A model generated the notes under the pieces. That model saw only the letters and a list, made by a program, of their open reading frames with translations, was not told the DNA's origin and did not search any database. The position numbers and the translations under genes were made by a program. Positions 1 through 7,197 of a stretch of DNA of 64,000 nt are shown here, one piece after another. Each line of letters opens with the position of its first letter. The first letter of the stretch is position 1. This DNA comes from Actinomycetota bacterium (lineage in GTDB: Bacteria; Actinomycetota; Aquicultoria; Aquicultorales; Aquicultoraceae): positions 25,251 to 89,250 of the forward strand of contig JAGXSZ010000013.1 of assembly GCA_018333515.1 (NCBI GenBank), in the 5' to 3' direction.

Positions 1-1
1 G

Positions 2-1261
2 ATAGCTTGGCTCGTCGCCATGGTGCTAGGTGCGATACCGCTTTACCTAAGCGGGCACTTCGTCTCGTTTCTTGACGCTATGTTCGATACGATGAGCGGT
101 TTAGCGACGACCGGTTTAGCCCTCGTACAAGACCTCGACCACCTTTCGTACGGGCATAATTTCTGGCGACACCTCACGATGTTTATCGGCGGGCAGGGGA
201 TAGTCGTCATCACTATCACGCTGATGACCGGCGGAGCATCCGGCCTCTACGGCATGTATGTCGGCGAAGCTCGCGAGGAGAAGATACTGCCGAACCTAAT
301 CCAGACCGCGCGCTTTATCTGGCTCGTGAGCCTGGTCTATCTCTGCGTCGGCAGCGCCTTGTTGTGGTTGGTCGGCTGGCAGATCGGCATGTCGCCCGCG
401 CGGGCGCTCTTTCATGGCGTAACCAATTTCATGGCGGCCTTTGACACGGGCGGCTTTTCTCCCCAGTCGCAGAGCATTCTCTACTATCACAGTTTCGCCT
501 ACGAGTTCGCCCTAATTCCGCTCATGATAGCGGGCGCACTAAATTTCTCGCTCCACTTCGTGCTCTTCTCTGGAGAGCGACGCGAGCTTTTCAGAAACAC
601 GGAGACACGCATGCTGGCGGCGACAATAGCGCTTACTTTCCTGATTACGGCGGTAGGTTTGGCGCAAATCGGGGCTTATGTTGATAGCATGGCCATATTT
701 AGAAGGGGATTTTTCCAAGTAATATCCGCCCACACCGGCACAGGGTTTATGACCGTCTACGGCCCCCAGTTCTCAGGCTTGTGGGGCACGCTTGCGATCG
801 TCGGTGTTACGTTTGCGATGGGCCTCGGTGCGAGTGCCGGCTCGACCGCGGGCGGCATCAAGTCACTAAGGGTCAGGCTCATCCTCAAGGCTTTCGTCCT
901 TGAGACAAAGTCGCTCATACTGCCGCGCTCGGCGGTTTTGGTCGAGACATACCACCACCTGAAGAAGAACATAGTCAACGAGCGACTGCTGCTCAACGCG
1001 TTTCTCGTCGGGCTCGCCTACATATTTACGTATATCGCCGGCGCCGTCGCCGGCGTCTTCTTCGGCTACCCGTTCCAGGAGGCGCTCTTTGAGTCGGTTT
1101 CGGCGGCGGCGAATGTGGGCTTAACGGCGGGCATCACCCTGCCAAGCATGCCCGACGCCCTAAAGGTCGTGTATATGATTCAGATGTGGGCCGGGCGCCT
1201 CGAATTTCTGTCGGTCATGGCGCTCGTCGGTTTTATCATATCGGCGGTGAAGGGGAAATGA
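2..1261 (+). CDS. trkH: TrkH-family potassium uptake channel subunit, 5'-truncated by the window edge
   Basis: This is the membrane subunit of a Trk/Ktr-type K+ uptake system. The reading frame is open back to base 2, with no stop before the first ATG at 20, so the true start lies outside the window. The fold is visible as four repeated membrane-pore-membrane units. Pore-loop signatures are SGLATTGLAL near residue 27, NFMAAFDTGGFSP near 137, SAHTGTGFMTVYG near 237 and SAAANVGLTAGI near 365. The loop GASAGSTAGGIKSLRV in the third unit is typical of TrkH. Such channels work with a cytosolic NAD-binding TrkA protein, which is probably upstream. The stop overlaps the start of the next gene by four bases (ATGA), so the two are co-transcribed. 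Full-length TrkH is usually about 480 residues, so roughly the first 60-70 are missing. Confidence 0.93.
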   Translation: MAWLVAMVLGAIPLYLSGHFVSFLDAMFDTMSGLATTGLALVQDLDHLSYGHNFWRHLTMFIGGQGIVVITITLMTGGASGLYGMYVGEAREEKILPNLIQTARFIWLVSLVYLCVGSALLWLVGWQIGMSPARALFHGVTNFMAAFDTGGFSPQSQSILYYHSFAYEFALIPLMIAGALNFSLHFVLFSGERRELFRNTETRMLAATIALTFLITAVGLAQIGAYVDSMAIFRRGFFQVISAHTGTGFMTVYGPQFSGLWGTLAIVGVTFAMGLGASAGSTAGGIKSLRVRLILKAFVLETKSLILPRSAVLVETYHHLKKNIVNERLLLNAFLVGLAYIFTYIAGAVAGVFFGYPFQEALFESVSAAANVGLTAGITLPSMPDALKVVYMIQMWAGRLEFLSVMALVGFIISAVKGK

Positions 1262-1758
1262 TGCGAAAAACCACCGTTTTGTTGGTCGCGCTGATTGCGC
1301 TGCTTGCCCCCGCGGCCACCGCGCTCGCGGCGGTGTCGAGCACCGAACTCATCGAGAACTCAAGAGCCTATGACGGCACGGTCATCGAGTTTCAGGGGGA
1401 GGCTATCGGCGATGTCATGGTGCGCGGGGAGTCCGGTTGGGTCAACCTGCACGATGGCGACAATGCTATCGGAATCTGGGCGCCCGCGAGCGAGTTGCGT
1501 AAGATCAAGACCGCCGGCGACTACAATAGCATCGGCGACCGGGTGCTCGTCGAAGGCAGGTTTTACATGGCCTGCCCCACGCACGACGGAGAATTCGACA
1601 TTCATGCCGAAAGGTTAACGGTCGTCGAAGCGGGCGCGCGCGTGACCCACCCGGTGGAGCCGGGGAAGTTAATCGCGGCGGCCGTCTTGGCGCCCGTCGC
1701 CTTGGCGCTCTTTCTCTTCGAGCGCTACCGCCGGAGGCATAACGTGGGTGGTTCTTAA
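1258..1758 (+). CDS. Membrane-anchored OB-fold-like exported protein
   Basis: The start is the ATG at 1258, overlapping the trkH stop and preceded by GAAGGGGA. The product is 166 residues. It begins with a clear signal peptide or anchor (MMRKTTVLLVALIALLAPAA). A domain follows whose pattern (YDGTVIEFQGEAIGDVM, WVNLHDGDNAIGIW, GDRVLVEGRFY) resembles the OB-fold nucleic-acid/tRNA-anti-like domain. The C-terminus has a hydrophobic helix followed by RYRRRH, which would place the domain outside the cell between two anchors. No catalytic residues are evident. Its function is unknown. Tight coupling to trkH may mean a role in envelope or ion homeostasis, but that is guilt by association only. Confidence 0.8.
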   Translation: MMRKTTVLLVALIALLAPAATALAAVSSTELIENSRAYDGTVIEFQGEAIGDVMVRGESGWVNLHDGDNAIGIWAPASELRKIKTAGDYNSIGDRVLVEGRFYMACPTHDGEFDIHAERLTVVEAGARVTHPVEPGKLIAAAVLAPVALALFLFERYRRRHNVGGS

Positions 1759-1762
1759 CAGC

Positions 1763-1793
1763 CCTGTATTTACCTGTATTTATCGTGTATAAT
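1763..1793 (+). promoter_or_regulatory. Probable tRNA-Gly promoter with tandem 10-bp repeat
   Basis: A perfect TATAAT hexamer lies at 1788-1793, about 30 bases before tRNA-Gly. Immediately upstream, CCTGTATTTA is repeated twice in tandem (1763-1772 and 1773-1782). The -35 equivalent (TGTATT, 1765-1770) is poor, so the repeat may be an activator site or chance. Confidence 0.5.
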
Positions 1794-1823
1794 TATGTCG
1801 CGGCGCTGGAAGCAATAGCGTTT

Positions 1824-1896
1824 GCGGGCATAGCTCAGTCGGTAGAGCATCAGCTTCCCAAGCTGAGGGTCGCGAGTTCGAGTCTCGTTGCCCGCT
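1824..1896 (+). tRNA. tRNA-Gly(CCC)
   Basis: A full cloverleaf can be drawn. The acceptor is GCGGGCA/TGCCCGC, the D stem GCTC/GAGC, the anticodon stem TCAGC/GCTGA with loop TTCCCAA (anticodon CCC), and the T arm GCGAG-TTCGAGT-CTCGT. The CCA tail is not encoded. Confidence 0.96.
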
Positions 1897-2075
1897 CAGA
1901 GAAGGATGGTTTTGCGGCGATCCATCCATGGTTTCTTGTGCGATAAGCAGATCTAACGAAAAGAAATTCGCGCGCCGCGGAGGACGGCCGTTCGTAGGCC
2001 TACGGAAAACGGGCATTGCGCAGGAAGATACGATAAGGGCTACCGGGGCTACCGGGGATACGGGGAGGAGTGTCG

Positions 2076-2381
2076 ATGTCGAAACAATCCAGGGGGCGCG
2101 AGGATGAGTATATTGCGAGGCTGGAGTTTGAAAGACTTAAGAAAGTAGACGAGGAAAAGCAGAAGGGTCTAGCCGAAGAAGAAAGAAATAGGCTGAAAGA
2201 ACTCCACTACATGTGCTGCCCAAAATGTGGGATGCACCTGATCGAGATCGACTATAAAGACATAAAGATAGACAAGTGCTCTGAGTGCGAGGGCATATGG
2301 ATGGACGCGGGAGAGCTTGAGGCCGTATCTCGGCTGGATAAGACTGTTGTCGATAAATTCTTTGGCGTATTTAAGAAGTAA
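2076..2381 (+). CDS. Small zinc-ribbon (TFIIB-type zf) protein
   Basis: A 101-residue acidic/basic protein. The N-terminal half is a charged helix (EEKQKGLAEEERNRLKEL). The C-terminal half is a zinc ribbon with CCPKCG and CSECEGIWMDAGELE. That second signature is diagnostic of the zf-TFIIB (PF13453) family. The ATG at 2076 is preferred over the in-frame GTG at 2070 because the GGAGGAG at 2063-2069 is correctly spaced only for the ATG. Family members are common but unassigned in function. It stands alone between tRNA-Gly and the P-type ATPase. Confidence 0.85.
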   Translation: MSKQSRGREDEYIARLEFERLKKVDEEKQKGLAEEERNRLKELHYMCCPKCGMHLIEIDYKDIKIDKCSECEGIWMDAGELEAVSRLDKTVVDKFFGVFKK

Positions 2382-2478
2382 CTTAAAAGCCCGTAATAAT
2401 TAATCAAGCATGACATTTTAAGGTGAGTGCATGATTTGACGGCAGGCATTGCTTCTAGAAAAGCTAAATATCGTTCGT

Positions 2479-2518
2479 AAAAGCTAAAGACAATCTAAGG
2501 TTTGATTCTTTAGCTTTT
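2479..2518. terminator. Hairpin terminator between the zinc-ribbon gene and the P-type ATPase
   Basis: AAAAGCTAAAGACAATC (2479-2495) pairs with GATTCTTTAGCTTTT (2504-2518) around an 8-base loop, with a two-base bulge. A/T runs on both sides could make it bidirectional. A direct copy of AAAAGCTAAA lies 20 bases upstream at 2459. Confidence 0.6.
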
Positions 2519-2543
2519 CTTATGGTTATTATTAGGGGGTATC

Positions 2544-5195
2544 ATGGACTGGCATATCAAAGAAGTCGATGAAGCTATTGCTGAGTTAAAGACTTCGCTG
2601 CGGGGGCTATCTTCGGAGGAGGCCGCCGAGCGACTAGTCGAGTTCGGACGCAATGAATTGCGGGGAAAGAAGAAGAGAAAACCGATCACGATGGTTTTTG
2701 ACCAATTCAAAGACTTCTTGATAGTCACCTTGTTTTTCGCCGCGGCTATAGCGGGCATCGTGGGAAAGCCCACCGATGCCTTGGCGATATTGGCGATAGT
2801 GATACTCAATGCCGCCATCGGCTTCGTCCAGGAATATAAGGCGGAAAAGGCGATCGAGGCCCTAATGTTAATGGCCGCACCGACAGCGACTGTTTTGCGG
2901 GACGGCGCGCCGAGGAGTATCGCGGCCTCCGAGTTGGTCCCCGGTGATGTGGTGATTCTCGAGGCCGGACGGATTGTCCCGGCCGATATGCGGCTCATAG
3001 AGGCGGCGAGTCTCAAAGCTGAAGAGGCGGCGCTTACCGGGGAATCGATTCCCGTGGAAAAACAGACCGGCGCCAAGGCGGATGTCGAGTTGCCGCTCGG
3101 AGACAGAACAAACATGGTCTACAGCGGAACCGCTATCTCCTACGGCAGAGGCGCGGGCGTGGTCGCGGCTACGGGCATGGGCACCGAACTCGGTAAGATT
3201 GCGCACCTGCTGCAGGAAGAGAAAGATGTAAGGACGCCGCTTCAACATCGTTTGACGATATTCAGCAAGAAACTCGCCCTGGCGATTTTGGCGATAGTAA
3301 CAGTAGTCTTCTTGTTCGGGTTGCTCCGCGGTGAGGACGTAGTCCTGTTGTTTTTGACATCGGTAAGCCTTGCCGTAGCCGCGATACCGGAAGCTTTGCC
3401 CGCCGTTATAACCATCTCACTGGCCTTGGGGGCGAGCAAGATGGTCAAACAAAACGCCCTCGTAAGAAAGCTCCCGGCGGTCGAGACGCTCGGTTCCGTC
3501 TCATATATCTGCTCCGATAAGACCGGAACCCTCACCTTAAACCAGATGACCGTCGAGGAGATCTATGTCGACGGGGAACTCATTATGGGTGACGCGTTTC
3601 CTGAAATATCGATAAGTTTAGGATCCCGGGCCGGGCGGCTAGCGGAACGGAATCAACCGCGAACCAGCCTGCTTACGGCTATAGCTTTAAGCAACGATGC
3701 TTCCCTCGACAAAGAAGGCGGAGTAATCGGAGACCCCACCGAGGCCGCCCTATACGTGGTCGCTAAAAACATCGGTTTCGACAAAGAGGAACTCTCCAAA
3801 GAGTTTCCCAGGGTCGCCGAGATACCCTTCGATTCTGAGAGAAAGCTCATGACGACCTTTCATCGCCGGCCCGATGGGAAGCTGATATCTTTTACGAAAG
3901 GAGCCATCGAGTCTATAACCGGTAGGGCGAGTACTATTATCTCCGCCGAGGGGACAAGAGAGCTGGATGTCGCGGAGATTAACGCGGTAAACGACAGGAT
4001 GGCCGCGGATGGGTTAAGAGTCATTGCGGTCGCGGTTAGAGAGTGGGCCGGCTTGCCGGACAACTTGTCGCCGGAGAAAATTGAAGCGGAACTGACGGTC
4101 GTAGGTCTGGTCGGGTTGATGGACCCGCCGCGCGAGGAGGCGAGAGAGGCCGTTTCCGTATGCAAGGAAGCGGGAATCGCGACGGTCATGATAACCGGGG
4201 ACCATCCCATAACGGCTTTGGCGATTGCGAGGCGCATCGGGATAACCGATGAAGACGGCGTCATAACGGGAAAAGAACTCGATGGGTTTACTCTCGAGGA
4301 GTTCGAAAAGCGCGTGGAGCATATACGGGTTTATTCGAGAGTGGCGCCCGAGCAGAAACTTAAGATAGTCAGGGCATTGCAGGATAAGAATCAATTCGTT
4401 GCAATGACGGGAGACGGCGTAAATGACGCACCGGCGCTGCGCAGAGCAAATATCGGGGTCGCGATGGGCATCACGGGTACGGATGTCGCAAAAGAAGCGT
4501 CGGACATGATACTTCTCAACGACAATTTCGCGACTATCGTCAGCGCCGTAAAAGAAGGCAGGCGCATTTACGACAACATTCTGAAGTTTATCAAATACTC
4601 GTTAACCTCGAACGCGGGGACCATATGGGTCATATTTCTTGCTCCCTTTTTTGGTCTGCCGCTCCCGTTATTGCCGATACAGATACTCTGGATGAATCTT
4701 CTCTGCGATAGCTTGCCGGGCCTTGCGCTCACCTCCGAGCCCGCGGACAAGAATACCATGAGGAGACCGCCGAGACCGCATGGTGAAGGTGTTTTCGCTC
4801 ACGGCAGAGGCGGCTTTGTGTTGCGGGTCGGCCTTATTGTGGGCATAACGGCCCTGGCTTTACAGGCGTATGCTTACAGTGCGGGCATGGCCTGGCAGAC
4901 GATGTTGTTTACATCTCTCGTGCTCGGCAGGATGGCCGTTGCGATGGCGGTGCGATCCGAGCGTGATTCGCTATTTCAAATAGGCGTTTTTAGCAACAAA
5001 CCGCTCATAGGCGCCATTCTTCTGACCTTCGCTCTACAGATGGCCGCAGTCTATGCGCCGTTCTTGAATCCGATATTTAAGACCGTGCCTCTAAGTTTAG
5101 TCGAGCTTGCGGTTGCTTTTTCAATATCGGCTGTTGCGCTGGTCGTGGTCGAGGCGGAGAAGCTTTACAGAAAGAGGTCGGTTGTTACTTCTTAA
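2544..5195 (+). CDS. Calcium-type cation-transporting P-type ATPase (P2 family)
   Basis: An 883-residue ATP-driven cation pump. It shows the N-terminal cation_ATPase_N domain (1-70), the actuator loop with ALTGESIPVEK near 165, the phosphorylation site CSDKTGTLTLNQ near 327, the hinge TGDGVNDAPALRRA near 622, and about ten membrane helices. Helix 4 has VAAIPEALPAV. The helix 5/6 region has WMNLLCDSLPGLAL, resembling the N/D ion ligands of SERCA/PMR1-type Ca2+ (or Mn2+) pumps. It therefore most likely exports Ca2+. Length and domain order are normal for the family. The ATG at 2544 follows an ATTAGGGGG ribosome site. Its 3' end overlaps the convergent motB by 11 bases. The exact ion cannot be settled from sequence. 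Confidence 0.93.
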   Translation: MDWHIKEVDEAIAELKTSLRGLSSEEAAERLVEFGRNELRGKKKRKPITMVFDQFKDFLIVTLFFAAAIAGIVGKPTDALAILAIVILNAAIGFVQEYKAEKAIEALMLMAAPTATVLRDGAPRSIAASELVPGDVVILEAGRIVPADMRLIEAASLKAEEAALTGESIPVEKQTGAKADVELPLGDRTNMVYSGTAISYGRGAGVVAATGMGTELGKIAHLLQEEKDVRTPLQHRLTIFSKKLALAILAIVTVVFLFGLLRGEDVVLLFLTSVSLAVAAIPEALPAVITISLALGASKMVKQNALVRKLPAVETLGSVSYICSDKTGTLTLNQMTVEEIYVDGELIMGDAFPEISISLGSRAGRLAERNQPRTSLLTAIALSNDASLDKEGGVIGDPTEAALYVVAKNIGFDKEELSKEFPRVAEIPFDSERKLMTTFHRRPDGKLISFTKGAIESITGRASTIISAEGTRELDVAEINAVNDRMAADGLRVIAVAVREWAGLPDNLSPEKIEAELTVVGLVGLMDPPREEAREAVSVCKEAGIATVMITGDHPITALAIARRIGITDEDGVITGKELDGFTLEEFEKRVEHIRVYSRVAPEQKLKIVRALQDKNQFVAMTGDGVNDAPALRRANIGVAMGITGTDVAKEASDMILLNDNFATIVSAVKEGRRIYDNILKFIKYSLTSNAGTIWVIFLAPFFGLPLPLLPIQILWMNLLCDSLPGLALTSEPADKNTMRRPPRPHGEGVFAHGRGGFVLRVGLIVGITALALQAYAYSAGMAWQTMLFTSLVLGRMAVAMAVRSERDSLFQIGVFSNKPLIGAILLTFALQMAAVYAPFLNPIFKTVPLSLVELAVAFSISAVALVVVEAEKLYRKRSVVTS

Positions 5196-6045
5196 CTTTG
5201 GGTAAGGTCTCTTCGACTTTTACTACGCCTTTGTCGCCGGCAATAGGTTCGCCTTTAGCGATGGAATCTCGCAGGACGATGATGTCGACGCGGCGATTCT
5301 TCGCTCTCCCGGCCACCGTGCCGTTCTCGGCGATTGTGCGATGCTCGCCATAGCCCGCGGCTGAAAGGCGATCGCTTGCTTCAGGGTGTTTTTCTATCCA
5401 GTACATAATGACGTTGGTAGCGCGGTCGGTAGAGAGCTGCCAGTTGGAGGGATAGCGCTCATTGCGAATGGGTACGTTGTCGGTGTGGCCCTCGACCTTT
5501 ATGTGTTTCTCCGAATGGAGAAGAATGGTTGCGATGGCATCGAGTAGCTCCTTCGCTTTCGGCGACAGGTCGGCCTTGCCGCTTTCGAAGAGGACGTTAT
5601 CGGAGAGATTTATGACGAGCCCTCGGCCATCGGTAGTGGTCGAGAGATTCCCCACAATATTATTCGCTTCGGTATACTCTTTGATGCGCTTCATCATATA
5701 GGTGAGTTCGCGGTGCTCCTTGGCCTCCTTCATATCGACGAGCGCCGCCTCTTTCGGTGCCGGAGCGTTCTTATTATTATCGGCCGCCTTTTTCGACTTC
5801 GAGTCGGTTTCCCCAGTTTGCTGTCCGCCCAGGCCGGGAGCGATGCCCTGCCCGCTACTCGCCGTGCCGAGCGCGACCTCAAGCGACTTCGCCATCTTCG
5901 AGTATTTGGCGGCGTCGACGTTGGACATCGCATACATTATGACAAAGAAAGCGAGAAGCAGGGTGATAAGATCCGCGTAGGTGATAAGCCAGCGCTCCAT
6001 ACCGCCCTCATGGCCGCCCTCTTCTTCAAAACGGGATCGTCCCAT
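5185..6045 (-). CDS. motB: Flagellar motor stator protein MotB
   Basis: The stator subunit that anchors the motor to peptidoglycan. There is a short cytoplasmic N-terminus (286 residues in all), then one membrane helix, WLITYADLITLLLAFFVIMY. Its Asp is the conserved ion-carrying residue. A Gly/Ala/Lys-rich linker and an OmpA/MotB peptidoglycan-binding domain follow (about 160-265, NVLFESGKADLSPKAKELL and EGHTDNVPI...NWQLSTDRA). The ATG at 6045 is chosen over an upstream in-frame TTG at 6054 because GAGGG lies about 9 bases before the ATG. The TTG would overlap the motA stop as TTGA. It is transcribed with motA. No other flagellar gene is in the window. Confidence 0.92.
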   Translation of the reverse strand: MGRSRFEEEGGHEGGMERWLITYADLITLLLAFFVIMYAMSNVDAAKYSKMAKSLEVALGTASSGQGIAPGLGGQQTGETDSKSKKAADNNKNAPAPKEAALVDMKEAKEHRELTYMMKRIKEYTEANNIVGNLSTTTDGRGLVINLSDNVLFESGKADLSPKAKELLDAIATILLHSEKHIKVEGHTDNVPIRNERYPSNWQLSTDRATNVIMYWIEKHPEASDRLSAAGYGEHRTIAENGTVAGRAKNRRVDIIVLRDSIAKGEPIAGDKGVVKVEETLPKVKK

Positions 6046-6050
6046 AGATG

Positions 6051-6848
6051 TCAACCCTCAACTGCCGATAGCTGCGCGTCCGCTTCGGCTTTAATGTTTC
6101 TGACCTCCGGCGAGAGAAACGATTTTAGTCGATCCTCGATGATGCGGGGACTCTCGCCCGATTGGATGGCGAGGACCCCCTCGATGATGATCTCGCGCGC
6201 AATCGCCTCTTGTTTGCTGCGCACCTTAAGCTTCGCGCCAATCGGAATATAGATGACGTTCGCTGAAAAAACGCCGTATAGGGTTGCGATAAAGGCGACC
6301 GCGATAGCCGAACCCAGGTTTCCGGTGTCGGACAGTTTTCCGAGTACGTGGACGAGGCCCATAACCGTTCCGATAATACCCATCGTCGGCGCGAACGCAC
6401 CGGCCGTGTCGAAGAACTTGGCGCCGGTCTGGTGTCTCTCGCGCATAAACTCCACCTCGGTTTCGAGGATCGATTTGGTCACCTCGTAGTCGGTGCCATC
6501 TATGACCAGCGAGATTCCCTGTTTGAGAAAGTCGTTGTCGAGATTTTCGACTACGCTCTCGAGCTTTAGGATTCCCTCGCGTCTCGCCATGTCGGCGAGG
6601 CCGACGATGGTTCGAATCGTCTTGAGCGCGTCGGCTTGCTTTTCTTGAAATGCGACCTTAAACCAATTCGGAAGATTCTTGACGTCATTCATCGAGAAGC
6701 AGATTATGGTCGCGCCGAGCGTTCCTCCGAAGACGATGACGGCGGCGGGTAGATTGAGAAGCGCCGATAGTTTGCCGCCCTCGAGCACGTTACCACCGAG
6801 CAAGGCCGCCATGGCGATGACTATACCGATGACCGTTGCTAAATCCAT
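6051..6848 (-). CDS. motA: Flagellar motor stator protein MotA
   Basis: A 265-residue proton/sodium channel subunit of the stator, with four membrane helices. The cytoplasmic loop carries the conserved LADMARREGILKLE segment, whose charged residues contact FliG. The third helix begins with the conserved proline region APTMGIIGTVMGLV. The start ATG is preceded by AAGAGGAAATTT. It lies upstream of motB in one transcript, and a sigma-28-like promoter sits 60-90 bases upstream. MotA and PomA type (proton or sodium) cannot be distinguished with confidence here. Confidence 0.93.
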   Translation of the reverse strand: MDLATVIGIVIAMAALLGGNVLEGGKLSALLNLPAAVIVFGGTLGATIICFSMNDVKNLPNWFKVAFQEKQADALKTIRTIVGLADMARREGILKLESVVENLDNDFLKQGISLVIDGTDYEVTKSILETEVEFMRERHQTGAKFFDTAGAFAPTMGIIGTVMGLVHVLGKLSDTGNLGSAIAVAFIATLYGVFSANVIYIPIGAKLKVRSKQEAIAREIIIEGVLAIQSGESPRIIEDRLKSFLSPEVRNIKAEADAQLSAVEG

Positions 6849-6908
6849 AAATTTCCTCTTCGAATATGTTTGGAGCAGGATATATTCAATAGACTCGTCA
6901 CTAACGAT

Positions 6909-6935
6909 TTATCGGCAAAGGGTTCGAGGCTCTTA
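6909..6935 (-). promoter_or_regulatory. Sigma-28 (FliA/SigD-type) promoter for motAB
   Basis: Reading the minus strand, TAAG (6935-6932), exactly 15 bases, then GCCGATAA (6916-6909). The canonical flagellar sigma-28 promoter is TAAA-N15-GCCGATAA, so this matches in all but one base. It lies about 60 bases from the motA ATG. This indicates that motAB belongs to a flagellar late-gene regulon. Confidence 0.75.
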
Positions 6936-7042
6936 AGGTTAAAGTGGCGCAAAAATCACTCCGAAAATCATCCCTGGGCAGGATGTGTCCAGCGCGCCGC
7001 CTGCTATTATTGGGATAGATTATAAGATTGGGACTGAGGTCG

Positions 7043-7183
7043 ATGTTTGAGCGGGTAAATCTGGGGTATTTATCGGAATTTTACGGCTATTTGATGCTTG
7101 CGGCCATAGTCGCACAGTGGATAGTAGTGCCTGTCGGCGCGGCGCTCTATGTCTACATCATTACCAGGAGAGCGCGGTGGTAG
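7043..7183 (+). CDS. 46-residue predicted membrane peptide
   Basis: A short open frame with a good ribosome site (GACTGAGGTCG before ATG). It encodes an N-terminal acidic stretch, one strongly hydrophobic helix of about 25 residues (roughly residues 17-41), and a basic end (TRRARW). That fits a positive-inside single-pass membrane peptide. It sits alone between divergent motA and the 3' end of pknB. No family is recognised. The case rests on the ribosome site and the membrane-like composition, so it remains tentative. Confidence 0.5.
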   Translation: MFERVNLGYLSEFYGYLMLAAIVAQWIVVPVGAALYVYIITRRARW

Positions 7184-7197
7184 CGGGGAAACGCGGG

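Noticed and set aside
1780..2016. Minus-strand open frame containing RDSNSRPSAWEADALPTELCP-like sequence
   Set aside because: It is the antisense translation of tRNA-Gly, a well-known false protein. Similar false frames cover the Leu, Ser and Arg tRNA genes at 15944-16187, 20013-20324, 20486-20713 and 24695-25138.
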